64,000 bases of DNA from an uncultured Neokomagataea sp. (GTDB lineage: Bacteria; Pseudomonadota; Alphaproteobacteria; Acetobacterales; Acetobacteraceae), in NCBI RefSeq assembly GCF_946476835.1, contig NZ_CAMKWA010000001.1, positions 1 to 64,000 of the forward strand, in the 5' to 3' direction. The position numbers were made by a program, and so were the translations under genes. A model generated the notes under the pieces. It saw only the letters and a program-made list of their open reading frames with translations, was not told where the DNA came from and ran no database searches. Positions 34,643 to 43,677 of this stretch are shown here, one piece after another. Positions within the stretch are counted from its first letter, which is position 1; the number at the start of each line of letters is the position of its first letter.

Positions 34643-35640
34643 ATGCCGCGCGCATCGCTCCGCCGGATTATCCGAAAGACCGCAATCTTGCTTTAGAACT
34701 TGTGCGCGTTACAGAGGCTGCGGCTATTGCTGCGGCCGTCTGGACCGGGCGTGGATGCAAGAACGAGGCGGATGGTGCCGCAGTTGAAGCGATGCGCGCA
34801 GCGTTTGATACGGTGTCGATCGATGGTGTTGTGACCATTGGTGAAGGTGAGATGGATGAAGCCCCCATGTTGTATATTGGGGAGCGTGTCGGGTGTGGCG
34901 GCCCGGCGATGGATATCGCTGTGGACCCACTGGAAGGCACAAATTTATGTGCCCGGAGTTTACCGAGCGCTTTGACCGTTGTGGCTTTGGCTGAGCGTGG
35001 TCGTTTCTTGCATGCCCCTGATGTTTACATGGAAAAGATTGTTGTTGGTCCGGATCTGCCTGAGGATGTGGTCGATTTGGATTCCCCGATCCAATCGAAT
35101 TTAAGGTCTTTGGCCAAGGCAAAAGGCAAAGATATTTCGGAGCTTGTTTTATGTGCTCTGGATCGTGATCGGCATGAGGCATTAATTGCGCATGCGCGTG
35201 AAGCCGGTGCGCGTGTGATGCTTGTGACGGATGGTGATGTCGCGGCAGCAATTGCAGCTTGTTTGCCTGAGGGAGGCGTTGATCTTTACGCTGGGTCTGG
35301 CGGTGCGCCAGAGGGGGTTTTGGCTGCGGCGGCTTTGCGTTGTGTCGGTGGACAAATGCAAGGACGTCTGTTGTTCGAAAATGATGCGCAGCGCCAGCGG
35401 GCTCAAGAGATGGCACAGGGTCGTGATCCTGCGCGTCGTCTCTTCTTAGACGATATGGCTGCCGGGCCTGTGCTGTTTTGTGCCTCAGGGGTGACGACAG
35501 GGCCTTTGCTGCGTGGCGTGCAAGGCGTGGGAACACATCGTGTAAGGACGAACTCGCTGGTGATGCGGTCACTTACGGGCACGGTGCGTTATATTGAAAG
35601 CTTACATGATCGGCGCCTTGGAGCGCATGGTTTAGACTGA
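34639..35640 (+). CDS. glpX: Class II fructose-1,6-bisphosphatase
   Basis: Hydrolyses fructose 1,6-bisphosphate in gluconeogenesis. This is useful in acetic acid bacteria, which often lack phosphofructokinase and cycle carbon through the pentose phosphate pathway. GlpX motifs are present: GEGEMDEAPMLYIGE, the metal-binding DPLEGTN and the TDGDVAAAIA region. 333 aa. Coupled to hom by overlap; recJ begins 11 bases after its stop. Confidence 0.95.
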   Translation: MNAARIAPPDYPKDRNLALELVRVTEAAAIAAAVWTGRGCKNEADGAAVEAMRAAFDTVSIDGVVTIGEGEMDEAPMLYIGERVGCGGPAMDIAVDPLEGTNLCARSLPSALTVVALAERGRFLHAPDVYMEKIVVGPDLPEDVVDLDSPIQSNLRSLAKAKGKDISELVLCALDRDRHEALIAHAREAGARVMLVTDGDVAAAIAACLPEGGVDLYAGSGGAPEGVLAAAALRCVGGQMQGRLLFENDAQRQRAQEMAQGRDPARRLFLDDMAAGPVLFCASGVTTGPLLRGVQGVGTHRVRTNSLVMRSLTGTVRYIESLHDRRLGAHGLD

Positions 35641-35651
35641 AATCGGGAAAC

Positions 35652-37445
35652 ATGACAGAAACAGCAAATTGCGTCCTCGGCGTTGAACACAGCGTAGGGG
35701 GGCGGCAATGGGTATGGCGTGATGCGTCACTTGGTCATGAAGAGCATCGTGCTGCGTTGGGTATGGCGCAGCGACTTGGTATTCCAGAGCTTTTAGCGCG
35801 TATTTTGTCCGCACGTGGCATTACAGTGGAAACGGCAGATGCATTTTTAACGCCGCGTTTGCGTGATCTGATGCCAGATCCGTCTTGTATGATGGATATG
35901 GATCGCGCGGCGGAGCGTCTTGCCGCAGCGGTGCGTGCGCGGGAGCCGATTGGCTTATTCGGCGATTACGATGTCGATGGTGCATGTGGCACGGCACTCA
36001 TGGCGGATTTTTTGCGTCAGTTAGGCTGTGTTGTGCAGACGCATATCCCAGACCGTATTACGGAAGGTTATGGCCCGAATAGCGCAGCCCTAGAAGGCAT
36101 GATTGATCGCGGGGCGAAGGTGCTCGTGTGTATCGATTGTGGAACTGCAGCTATTCAGGTGTTGAATGACGTAGCACAGAAGGCAGAGGTAATTGTTTTA
36201 GACCACCACAAGCCTGACGGTGCGATCTTGCCGCAGTGTATTGTGGTGAATCCTAACCGCTTAGATTGTCAGTCAGGGCTTGGGTCTATTTGTGCGGCTG
36301 CTGTGGTGTTTATGACGATGACGGCCGTTGCGCGCGTATTGCGTCGTTCGGGTTGGTTTGAGGAGCACCATGAACCTAGTTTGATTAGAGCGTTGGATCT
36401 GACTGCTTTGGCAACAATTTGTGATGTAATGCCACTCGTTGGTTTAAACCGCGCTTTTGTTCAACAAGGCTTAAAGGTGATGGCGCGTGGTGAACGTTTG
36501 GGTTTGGTGACGCTGTCGTCTGTTGCTGGTGTGCGTGAAGATGCTAGTGCGATGTCCTGTGGTTTTGCGCTAGGGCCCCGTATTAATGCGGGTGGGCGTA
36601 TTGCTAAGGCCGATTTGGGCTTAACCTTATTATTATCAGAAGATGCAGAGGTGGCACGGCAGCTTGCAGAAGAGTTGGACCAGGTTAACCGTCAACGGCA
36701 GACGGTTGAGGGTGATATACTCGAATATGCGATGGAGCACGCAGCGCGTCAGGTTCAGGCAGGGCATGCGGTTATTTTCCTGCATCAAGGTGGTTGGCAC
36801 CCTGGGGTGGTCGGTATTGTGGCGGGGCGTTTGAAAGAAAAATTCAATCGGCCAGCTTTGGTTGGAGCATTGAGTGAAGGCGTTGTGAAAGGGTCAGCGC
36901 GTTCGGTGCCGGGTTTGGATCTAGGGGCAGCTATTATTGCGGCGCGGCAAGCTGGCGTTCTTTTAACGGGAGGCGGTCACGCTATGGCAGCGGGCTTCTC
37001 CGTCTCGTCTGATAAAGTCGACGCGTTTCATGCGCTGTTAGATCAAGAACTGGCTGCTGCGCGGGATTTGCCATCTCGTGATGCTTTGCGTGTTGATGGT
37101 GTTGTAACGGTTCGTGGGGCTTCTTTGGAGGTTGCTAAGCAATTGGCACGTTTGTCTCCTTTTGGACCGGGCAATGAAGAGCCAATTTTAGTCGTGCAGA
37201 ATGTGCGTTGTGTAAAAGCCGACCGGATTGGCCGCGATGGTAATACGATGCGTGTCCTGTTGCGGGGTGAAGATGGGGGGACAACCTTAAAAGGGTTAGT
37301 CTTCCGTGCAGGGGACAGTGATTTTGCAGCGACGTTAGAAGATCGCAGCATGCCTTTGCTCCATGTGGCAGGCCAATTGCGCCCGGAAAACTGGCAAGGC
37401 CGAGAAAATGTCACCTTTTTTCTCGCTGATGTCGAAAAAGTTTAA
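35652..37445 (+). CDS. recJ: Single-stranded-DNA-specific exonuclease RecJ
   Basis: 5'-3' exonuclease on single-stranded DNA used in recombination and mismatch or base-excision repair. The DHH-phosphoesterase motifs are visible: DYDVDG at residues 105-110, IDCGT at 161-165 and DHH at 184-186. The DHHA1 part contains GPRINAGGRI and HPGVVGIVAGRLKE, followed by GGGHAMAAGF. 597 aa is normal. Last gene of the alaC-hom-glpX-recJ operon. Confidence 0.95.
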   Translation: MTETANCVLGVEHSVGGRQWVWRDASLGHEEHRAALGMAQRLGIPELLARILSARGITVETADAFLTPRLRDLMPDPSCMMDMDRAAERLAAAVRAREPIGLFGDYDVDGACGTALMADFLRQLGCVVQTHIPDRITEGYGPNSAALEGMIDRGAKVLVCIDCGTAAIQVLNDVAQKAEVIVLDHHKPDGAILPQCIVVNPNRLDCQSGLGSICAAAVVFMTMTAVARVLRRSGWFEEHHEPSLIRALDLTALATICDVMPLVGLNRAFVQQGLKVMARGERLGLVTLSSVAGVREDASAMSCGFALGPRINAGGRIAKADLGLTLLLSEDAEVARQLAEELDQVNRQRQTVEGDILEYAMEHAARQVQAGHAVIFLHQGGWHPGVVGIVAGRLKEKFNRPALVGALSEGVVKGSARSVPGLDLGAAIIAARQAGVLLTGGGHAMAAGFSVSSDKVDAFHALLDQELAAARDLPSRDALRVDGVVTVRGASLEVAKQLARLSPFGPGNEEPILVVQNVRCVKADRIGRDGNTMRVLLRGEDGGTTLKGLVFRAGDSDFAATLEDRSMPLLHVAGQLRPENWQGRENVTFFLADVEKV

Positions 37446-37458
37446 ATTAGTGCTTGAC

Positions 37459-37480
37459 GGGGGCAGGCTGCCCCCTTATA
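37459..37480 (+). terminator. Possible terminator after recJ
   Basis: GGGGGCA and TGCCCCC pair around a three-base loop, followed by only TT. The stem is strong and the T-tract poor. It also separates recJ from the tRNA. Confidence 0.45.
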
Positions 37481-37498
37481 CACCCACTCACGCCTCCA

Positions 37499-37574
37499 GT
37501 CCCGTTCGTCTAGAGGCCTAGGACACCGCCCTTTCACGGCGGCAACACGGGTTCGAATCCCGTACGGGACACCA
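37499..37574 (+). tRNA. tRNA-Glu (UUC)
   Basis: Complete cloverleaf: acceptor GTCCCGT (37499-37505) with ACGGGAC (37564-37570), anticodon stem CCGCC/GGCGG with loop CTTTCAC and anticodon TTC (37533-37535), T-arm CGGGTTCGAATCCCG, discriminator A37571 and encoded CCA (37572-37574). The stretch 37575-37844 that follows is AT-rich and non-coding. It has a weak AAGAG/CTCTT hairpin near 37635-37650 that may end the tRNA transcript. Confidence 0.97.
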
Positions 37575-37844
37575 TCATATTGGCATAATATAATGTCTTT
37601 ATGATTATGAGGAATGAAATCCTTAAAAAATAAAAAGAGTAAAAGCTCTTAATAATTTTGTCGTTATCTTACACGATAAAATGCAACGTTTTGCAAAGCA
37701 TAGTCTTTGTATCTCATGAACACGATGACGCATTTTGTAAAAGAAGTGCTGCATATCACCGGTTAAACGGAACGCTGACGCGTTTTAAGATATGTGCCTA
37801 TATGCACGCATATGCCGTCTATCATGGATGTATGAGGAAAGTTT

Positions 37845-38657
37845 ATGGGAAATCATGTTGCTTCATTGTGGGACCAGTTCCACGAATGGATACCTGTTAT
37901 CGTAAGCTATCTGAGTAAAGTGGCTCTCGCTCTTGTTGTCTTGTTGATTGGTTGGAAGATCATCAACATGGTCACGCGGACCATGGACCGTATGATGGCC
38001 GCAAGTCATCTTGAACCAACGTTGCGTGGTTTTTTGAATAGTGTTGTTGGGATGCTGTTGAAAGCGTTGCTTTTGATCAGTGTTGCATCAATGGTTGGCA
38101 TCGCTACGACGTCATTTGTTGCTGTGTTGGGTGCTGCCGGCTTGGCTGTCGGTATGGCTCTGCAAGGTAGCTTAGCAAATTTTGCTGGCGGTGTTTTGAT
38201 TCTGCTGTTTCGTCCCTTTAAAATTGGTGACTCTATTACAGCGGGTGGAAGTACGGGTAAGGTCATCTCTATTGAGATGTTTCGTACAGTGTTACGTGAT
38301 TCAAGCAATGCTGTCATTTATGTACCGAATGGTACGCTGTCGAACAATATCGTGATCAATAATACGCAGGGTGAACGTCGTCTGGCGGCTGTCTCTGTTA
38401 TGATTGATTATACGGATGATACGGATAAGGCCCGTTCTATTTTGGAAGGGCTTTTGCAGGGGGATAGCCAGATTTTGGACCCAGCATCTGCCGGTGTGTC
38501 TTTTCAAGCAAAGCCGGGCAATATTGCTGTGACGCTAGAGTTCTGGTGTGCTGCTGGCTCAGTCAGTGGTTTGACGGCGAAATATTCTGAGGCTGCTATC
38601 AAAGCATTGAAGGCTGAAGGTTATCGCTTAGGCGTGACAACACGCGCAGCTGGCTAA
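37845..38657 (+). CDS. mscS: Small-conductance mechanosensitive channel (MscS)
   Basis: Inner-membrane channel that opens under tension to release solutes on osmotic downshift. Three hydrophobic helices occupy residues ~15-115. The pore helix VAVLGAAGLAVGMALQGSLANFAGGVLI has the Gly/Ala packing of MscS. The soluble beta domain (FKIGDSITAGGSTGKVISIEMFRTVL, VIYVPNGTLSNNIVINNT) completes it. 270 aa. The ATG follows GAGGAAAG. Monocistronic, with a strong terminator. Confidence 0.93.
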   Translation: MGNHVASLWDQFHEWIPVIVSYLSKVALALVVLLIGWKIINMVTRTMDRMMAASHLEPTLRGFLNSVVGMLLKALLLISVASMVGIATTSFVAVLGAAGLAVGMALQGSLANFAGGVLILLFRPFKIGDSITAGGSTGKVISIEMFRTVLRDSSNAVIYVPNGTLSNNIVINNTQGERRLAAVSVMIDYTDDTDKARSILEGLLQGDSQILDPASAGVSFQAKPGNIAVTLEFWCAAGSVSGLTAKYSEAAIKALKAEGYRLGVTTRAAG

Positions 38658-38709
38658 GAGTTTTCTATTATAGAGGGTAACCTCTTTTTTAGACATTGTG
38701 ACATTTTTG

Positions 38710-38739
38710 CCCGCACACAGCTTGTGTGCGGGTTTTTTT
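38710..38739 (+). terminator. Rho-independent terminator after mscS
   Basis: CCCGCACACA, loop GCT, TGTGTGCGGG and seven T residues. Confidence 0.93.
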
Positions 38740-38827
38740 ATGTTTTTTTGCGAATTATTTTCAATAAGAAACAATTATACGACAAAATATTTCTGGAATA
38801 CACGAAAATTTTATGTATGAAGCATGT

Positions 38828-38846
38828 GCGAGTTATTCTCATTTTC
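38828..38846. promoter_or_regulatory. Weak Fur-box-like site upstream of the porin gene
   Basis: The 19 bases match the Fur consensus GATAATGATAATCATTATC at about 12 positions; the right half (TCATTTTC) is good and the left half poor. It lies 16 bases before the porin ATG. Suggestive only because an EfeB-like gene is in the same operon. Confidence 0.3.
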
Positions 38847-38861
38847 ATAGATTGAGAGATC

Positions 38862-40355
38862 ATGACATATTCAATTTTAAAGGGGCGTGGCCCAGTGAGA
38901 TGTGCTTCTCACGCTGGGCGGATGCTTTTAGCGGGTACGGCTTTAGTGATGTTCGCTGGACAGACAGCACGCGCTGTACCGCCACGCATGAACATTGGAA
39001 ATGCTGCTGAAGCTGCTGATGAATCTTCCAATGGTGTTTTTGGTTTTTTGTCTAATTGGCGCCGTACAGCTAATTTTTTAGGCGATATGTGGGGGTTACG
39101 CCCTGAGCTGGGCAAATATGGTGCCGTTTTGGCTATGCAGGAAACGTCAGAAGTTTTCGGTAATGTGAGCGGTGGTAGCCGTCGCGGTGCTGATTATAAT
39201 GGTTTGTTTCAAGCAGCTTTGCAGGTGAATACACAGCGTGCCTTTGGTTGGTACGGTGGCACGTTTAATGTCAGTATGGAACAAATTCACGGGCGGAGTT
39301 TGAGTGCTGATAATCTGCAAGTTTTGCAGACGGTAAGCGGCATTGAAGCAGACCGTTCAACCCGTTTGTGGGAATTGTGGTTCGACCAAAAATTCTTAGA
39401 TCAGCAAAAGCTCGACATTAAGATTGGTCAGCAGAGTCTTGACCAAGAATACATGGTCAGCAGCAATGCGCTCGTTTTTGCCAATACAATGTTTGGTTGG
39501 CCGATGCTGCCATCGGCTGATTTGCCAGGTGGTGGACCTGCTTACCCGCTATCAGCTCTTGGTGTGCGTGGACGTTACTGGCTGGCGACGCCTCTTTACT
39601 TGGTTGGCGGTGTATATAGTGGCAGCCCAACGCGTAATTTAGATGGTGACCCGCAGCAGACGAACTCATCGGGCACGAGCTTCCCACTTAATAAGGGTGT
39701 GATGGCTATTGCAGAATTGCAATATGTTTATCCAGCTCTTGGTGCGATGGTGTCTCCGGATGAAGTGGAGCCACTGTCTCATGTTTATCGTTTGGGTGGG
39801 TGGTATAACTCTGAACCGTTTGCAGATCAGTATTTAGATAATACGTACACGCCGCTTGCGTCCCCGAATAGTAATGGGAATGCGCTGGCGCATCGTGGTG
39901 CGTTTTCATTGTATGCTGTCATGGATCAAATGCTGTGGCGTAGTCATTTTGACCCGAACCGTACGTTCAACGTGTTTGGTCGCGTTATGGGAACGCCACA
40001 ATCCTCACGTGTTCCTGTTGATTTCAGTATGAACTTTGGTTTCACGTTTAAGGATCCACTGCCATACCGTACGGATGATACATTCGGTATTGGCATGGGT
40101 TATACGCATGTTAGCCATGCTTTGGCGAAGAATGATAAGGCTGTAGCGTATTATCAAGGGATATACTCCCCGGCACAGACCGGCGAGACCTACGTGGAAG
40201 CAACGTATCAATTCCAATATACGGGTTGGTTACAGATACAACCGGACTTCCAGTACATCTTTAATCCTTCTGGTGGTGTGCCGAACGTGAATAACCCGAA
40301 CCGCCGTGTGCATGATGCGGCTATTTTTGGTCTTCGTACGAACATTGCTCTGTAA
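38862..40355 (+). CDS. OprB-type carbohydrate porin
   Basis: Outer-membrane porin of the OprB family, expected to let sugars, polyols or other small solutes into the periplasm where the PQQ and flavin dehydrogenases act. The N-terminus has a signal peptide (basic start, LLAGTALVMFAGQTARA, cleavage before VPPRM). The family blocks LFQAALQVNTQRAFGW, LWELWFDQKFLDQQKLDIKIGQQSLDQEY and RRVHDAAIFGLRTNIAL follow, ending in an aromatic/hydrophobic beta strand. 497 aa. GAGAG precedes the ATG. First of three closely spaced genes with a propeller protein and a Dyp peroxidase, so its cargo might be iron-related instead of sugar (inference). Confidence 0.9.
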   Translation: MTYSILKGRGPVRCASHAGRMLLAGTALVMFAGQTARAVPPRMNIGNAAEAADESSNGVFGFLSNWRRTANFLGDMWGLRPELGKYGAVLAMQETSEVFGNVSGGSRRGADYNGLFQAALQVNTQRAFGWYGGTFNVSMEQIHGRSLSADNLQVLQTVSGIEADRSTRLWELWFDQKFLDQQKLDIKIGQQSLDQEYMVSSNALVFANTMFGWPMLPSADLPGGGPAYPLSALGVRGRYWLATPLYLVGGVYSGSPTRNLDGDPQQTNSSGTSFPLNKGVMAIAELQYVYPALGAMVSPDEVEPLSHVYRLGGWYNSEPFADQYLDNTYTPLASPNSNGNALAHRGAFSLYAVMDQMLWRSHFDPNRTFNVFGRVMGTPQSSRVPVDFSMNFGFTFKDPLPYRTDDTFGIGMGYTHVSHALAKNDKAVAYYQGIYSPAQTGETYVEATYQFQYTGWLQIQPDFQYIFNPSGGVPNVNNPNRRVHDAAIFGLRTNIAL

Positions 40356-40362
40356 GGATTTT

Positions 40363-41523
40363 ATGATGCGTTTTTTATCCTTGAAAACACTAGCAGCTGT
40401 TGGCTTCGCTTGCTCTTCTTTGTTGGGATCCGCTCAGGCAGAGCCACGGGGATTTTTGGAAACTATCCATCGGCACGCAACCCTGGCATCAACAAGCCCT
40501 GGGAATGGTGACCTAAATCCTTACGCTATTTTCGTGATGCCGCAGGATAGTGGTGTATTGCACAAAAATGATGTGTTGGTGACGAATTTCAACAACATCA
40601 CGAACTTGCAGGGCACAGGCACTACGATTGTAGCTTACCACCCAGAAACGGGAAATATCTCGGAATTTGCGAGCTTGCCGGCTAATTTGCCAGCATGTCC
40701 CGGTGGTGTCGGTCTGACAACGGCTTTAACCGTTCTGAAAAGTGGTTGGGTCATTGTTGGTAGCGCACCGAGTAAAGATGGCTCCACTCTGACCAAGGGT
40801 GATGGCTGTTTGATTGTTCTCGATACAAAGGGAAAATATGTTACTGCGTGGAAGGGGCCGCTGATTAATGCGCCTTGGGGTGATATTGCTGCTTTAGATC
40901 GCGGGGATAGTGCGACGCTGTTTATCTCAATGTCTGGTTATGATTTGCCGGGTCCGTATTACAAAGACCCTGTAACGCATTACCCGCCGATCATTCATAA
41001 GGCGACGGTTCTGCGCCTTGACCTGAAGATTCCGCAAGGTCAGCCGCCTATTCTGGATAAGCAAACCGTTGTTGCAAGTGGGTTCTCTGCGCGTGCTGAC
41101 CGTGACAACTTTTTGTTTGGCCCAACCGGCTTGGCGTTGGACACTGACGGCACATTATACGTCACGGATGGTTATGATGAAGAAGTCACGGCCATTGATA
41201 ATGCTCTGACACGCACAGATGCTGTGACCCGTAGTGGGGATGCTGTTGGGCGTATTATTTCTCGTGGTGGATTGTTAAACTGGCCATTGGCGATGATGTG
41301 GGTTCCGGGGCATCATTTGCTGGTGTCCAATGGACGTAATGGTCAGGTTGTTGAAATTGATCCAGCCACAAAAAAGCAAGTTTATGCGCAGTGGATTGAT
41401 AATGATCAAGCACAACAGCCACCGGGTAATGGAGATCTCTTTGGGTTGGCTATGACCCCCGATGGGAAAAGCTTCTATTATGTCGAAGACGACATGAATA
41501 CGTTGAACATCAGTACCCCTTAA
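40363..41523 (+). CDS. Secreted beta-propeller (NHL/SMP-30-like) protein
   Basis: 386-aa exported protein. The signal peptide is MMRFLSLKTLAAVGFACSSLLGSAQA. Repeats with the pattern of six- or seven-bladed propellers follow: GPTGLALDTDGTLYVTDGYDEEV, LNWPLAMMWVPGHHLLVSNGRNGQVVEID, DLFGLAMTPDGKSFYYVEDD. No catalytic residues can be assigned. The ATG at 40363 follows AAGGA; the open frame extends upstream into the porin gene without meaning. It lies seven bases after the porin stop and 18 before the Dyp peroxidase, so the three share one transcript. Confidence 0.75.
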   Translation: MMRFLSLKTLAAVGFACSSLLGSAQAEPRGFLETIHRHATLASTSPGNGDLNPYAIFVMPQDSGVLHKNDVLVTNFNNITNLQGTGTTIVAYHPETGNISEFASLPANLPACPGGVGLTTALTVLKSGWVIVGSAPSKDGSTLTKGDGCLIVLDTKGKYVTAWKGPLINAPWGDIAALDRGDSATLFISMSGYDLPGPYYKDPVTHYPPIIHKATVLRLDLKIPQGQPPILDKQTVVASGFSARADRDNFLFGPTGLALDTDGTLYVTDGYDEEVTAIDNALTRTDAVTRSGDAVGRIISRGGLLNWPLAMMWVPGHHLLVSNGRNGQVVEIDPATKKQVYAQWIDNDQAQQPPGNGDLFGLAMTPDGKSFYYVEDDMNTLNISTP

Positions 41524-41541
41524 GGAGAAGAAGTCTCGATT

Positions 41542-42744
41542 ATGAAACCAATACTATCGAGGCGTTTTTTCTTGGAAACGACGTTAGGGGCGGCTCTTGT
41601 AGCGGTCCCTATTGTGCGTGGTGAGGCAGGGGAGTTGCAGAGCGCTCCTGTGCTGCACCAGCCAGGAATTGATACGCCACAGCAGCCATTTGTGTATTTT
41701 ATAACGTTTGATCTGGTTGCTGAGAAAAAAGCCGATGTTGCGGCGCTTATGAAGCGCTGGACGGAAGCCGCAGATGCGCTCATGGCAGGACGTCCAATCC
41801 CAGGAATGGTAGATTCTGAAGATACTCTGGGCTTGTCTCAGAAAGATCTGACGATCACTTTCGGATTTGGGCCGGGTGTTTTTGTGAAGGATGGGAAAGA
41901 CCGTTACGGTCTGGCTTCACGCCGTCCAGCGCCTTTGGCGGATCTACCACGTTTTACGGGGGATCAGTTGATTGCGGCAAAGACTGGCGGGGACTTGTCC
42001 GTTCAGTGCTGTGCTGATGATCCGCAATCGGCGTTTCATGCAGCCCGACAAATCGCACGCCTTGCTTATGACATTGCGGAACCTCGCTGGGCACAGTCTG
42101 GGTTCTTGCCGTCCTTTGGTAAAGGCAAAACAGCCCGTAATCTTATGGGGTTCAAGGATGGTACCATCAACCCGAATATGACGGATTCTAAGGTTAAGGA
42201 TCAGTATATTTGGGCCGGCCCGCATGATGAGGCTTGGATGGCAGGTGGTAGCTATCTGGTGGCGCGTATCATCCGTATTGCGCTAGAGCATTGGGACCGG
42301 ATGAATGTTCCATTCCAAGAGCAGACAATGGGGCGGCAAAAAATCAGTGGCGCACCAATGGGTGGGAAGCATGAGTTTGAGCCTCTGACGCTGAAGCAAA
42401 TGGACCATGATGGAAACCCCATCACGGCGCAAAACGCACATGCTCGTTTGGCGGCACCAGAAGAGAATGGTGGAGCACAGATGCTGCGCCGGGCGTATTC
42501 TTATGAAAATGGCTTGAGTGTCATTGCTGAGCGTTGGCCACCTTGGCGTCAGGCAAATGAGTTTGATTCTGGTTTGTTGTTTTTGTCCTATCAGCAAGAC
42601 CCGCGGACTGGTTTCTCAAAGATTTTTGAACGTATGGCCAAGTTCGATATGATGAACCAATTCACAACCCATATTGGGAGCGGTTTGTTCGCATGTCCAG
42701 GCCGCCGTAAAGGCCATTATATTGGTGAAGAACTTCTGTTCTGA
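41542..42744 (+). CDS. efeB: Dyp-type haem peroxidase (EfeB-like), Tat-exported
   Basis: Haem-containing dye-decolourising peroxidase, similar to EfeB, proposed to release iron from haem or to oxidise ferrous iron in the periplasm. A Tat signal SRRFF is at residues 6-10, followed by a hydrophobic stretch. The Dyp motif GxxDG is G203-FK-D206-G207, and the likely proximal haem ligand is His300 in NAHARL. 400 aa, full length. AAGGAGAAG lies upstream. No efeU or efeO is nearby, so it works with the porin and propeller genes or alone. A hairpin follows. Confidence 0.9.
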   Translation: MKPILSRRFFLETTLGAALVAVPIVRGEAGELQSAPVLHQPGIDTPQQPFVYFITFDLVAEKKADVAALMKRWTEAADALMAGRPIPGMVDSEDTLGLSQKDLTITFGFGPGVFVKDGKDRYGLASRRPAPLADLPRFTGDQLIAAKTGGDLSVQCCADDPQSAFHAARQIARLAYDIAEPRWAQSGFLPSFGKGKTARNLMGFKDGTINPNMTDSKVKDQYIWAGPHDEAWMAGGSYLVARIIRIALEHWDRMNVPFQEQTMGRQKISGAPMGGKHEFEPLTLKQMDHDGNPITAQNAHARLAAPEENGGAQMLRRAYSYENGLSVIAERWPPWRQANEFDSGLLFLSYQQDPRTGFSKIFERMAKFDMMNQFTTHIGSGLFACPGRRKGHYIGEELLF

Positions 42745-42754
42745 CAGAGGGTGT

Positions 42755-42789
42755 TTATGGGCTGCTTGATATGATGAAGCAGTCCATAA
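42755..42789 (+). terminator. Hairpin after the Dyp peroxidase gene
   Basis: TTATGGGCTGCTT pairs with AAGCAGTCCATAA (one G-T pair) around a nine-base loop. Only a weak T-rich stretch follows. Confidence 0.5.
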
Positions 42790-42867
42790 GTTTGATTATT
42801 GGGCACGCAACCTAGCGTGTGTTTAAGCGCTTTCGTTGTCGTCATCGATTATGAAGGATTACGCGCG

Positions 42868-43677
42868 GTGCCCTACATCAAGACGAATGATAATACGCAT
42901 ATTTATTATGAGACCTTTGGCTCAGGGCGCCCGTTGGTTATGTTGCACGGGTGGACGTTCTCGGGGCGTTTCTTCCATCGAAATATTCCAGAAATTGCCA
43001 AACATGCTCAGGTTATCACGGTTGATTTAAGAGGGCATGGCAAGTCTGATAAACCGGATCATGGATACCGTATTCCACGCTTGGCGGCTGATTTGCGTGA
43101 TGTGCTAGAGGCACTTAATCTTGAGGATGTGACGGTTCTCGGCTGGTCAATTGGTTGCCCAATTATATGGTCGTATCTTGAATTATTCGGCACACAACGC
43201 CTGCGAAGTGCGATTTTTGTTCAGCAGACGCCGCGCCAGTATTTTTCATCAGAATGGAAGCATGGTCATGCTGCGTGTTATGACCAAGCGGGACTGGCGG
43301 AAACTATTCAGAAATTAACATTCGATCCAAAAACGTTTGATATAGGTAATCTTGAAGCGTGTTGTGCGAGTACGCTGTCAGACGATGAAAAGACCATGCT
43401 TTTAGCAGAGATGGCCCTTAGCCCAGATTATGCGCGGGCGGCGATGATGGCAGATCATACGGTGCATGATTGGCGAGATCTTCTGCCGCATGTGACGTTG
43501 CCGAGTATGATGATGGTTGCGGAAAAAGATCAGGTTCTTGTGCCAGCTGGTCCGACATGGGTGGCGCAGAATATGCCGAACTGTGAAGAGGTTCGTTTTA
43601 CGGAAAGCTCTCATATGATTTTCATTGATGAGACAGAAAAGTTCAACGAAACGGTCATTGGGTTCTTAAAGAAATGA
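42868..43677 (+). CDS. Alpha/beta hydrolase
   Basis: 269-aa hydrolase with a complete triad: Ser94 in GWSIG, Asp221 in AEKDQ, His249 in SSHMIF. The oxyanion HGWTFSG and VDLRGHGKSDKP segments resemble esterases, haloperoxidase-like enzymes and lactonases; substrate unknown. I start at GTG 42868 (MPYIKTNDNTHIYYE), with AAGGA ten bases upstream. A TTG 23 codons earlier has no support. Its stop overlaps the ATG of the isomerase-like gene, so the two are coupled and may act on the same compound, for example hydrolysis of a sugar lactone or ester followed by isomerisation (inference). Confidence 0.8.
   Translation: MPYIKTNDNTHIYYETFGSGRPLVMLHGWTFSGRFFHRNIPEIAKHAQVITVDLRGHGKSDKPDHGYRIPRLAADLRDVLEALNLEDVTVLGWSIGCPIIWSYLELFGTQRLRSAIFVQQTPRQYFSSEWKHGHAACYDQAGLAETIQKLTFDPKTFDIGNLEACCASTLSDDEKTMLLAEMALSPDYARAAMMADHTVHDWRDLLPHVTLPSMMMVAEKDQVLVPAGPTWVAQNMPNCEEVRFTESSHMIFIDETEKFNETVIGFLKK

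Noticed and set aside
34206-35572. Long minus-strand open frames opposite hom and glpX
   Set aside because: They are His/Pro-rich shadows of G+C-rich coding sequence; the + strand genes are well-conserved enzymes with complete motifs.
37658-37918. Short + strand open frame before mscS
   Set aside because: It overlaps the mscS start, has no ribosome site or recognisable product, and its composition is that of intergenic DNA.
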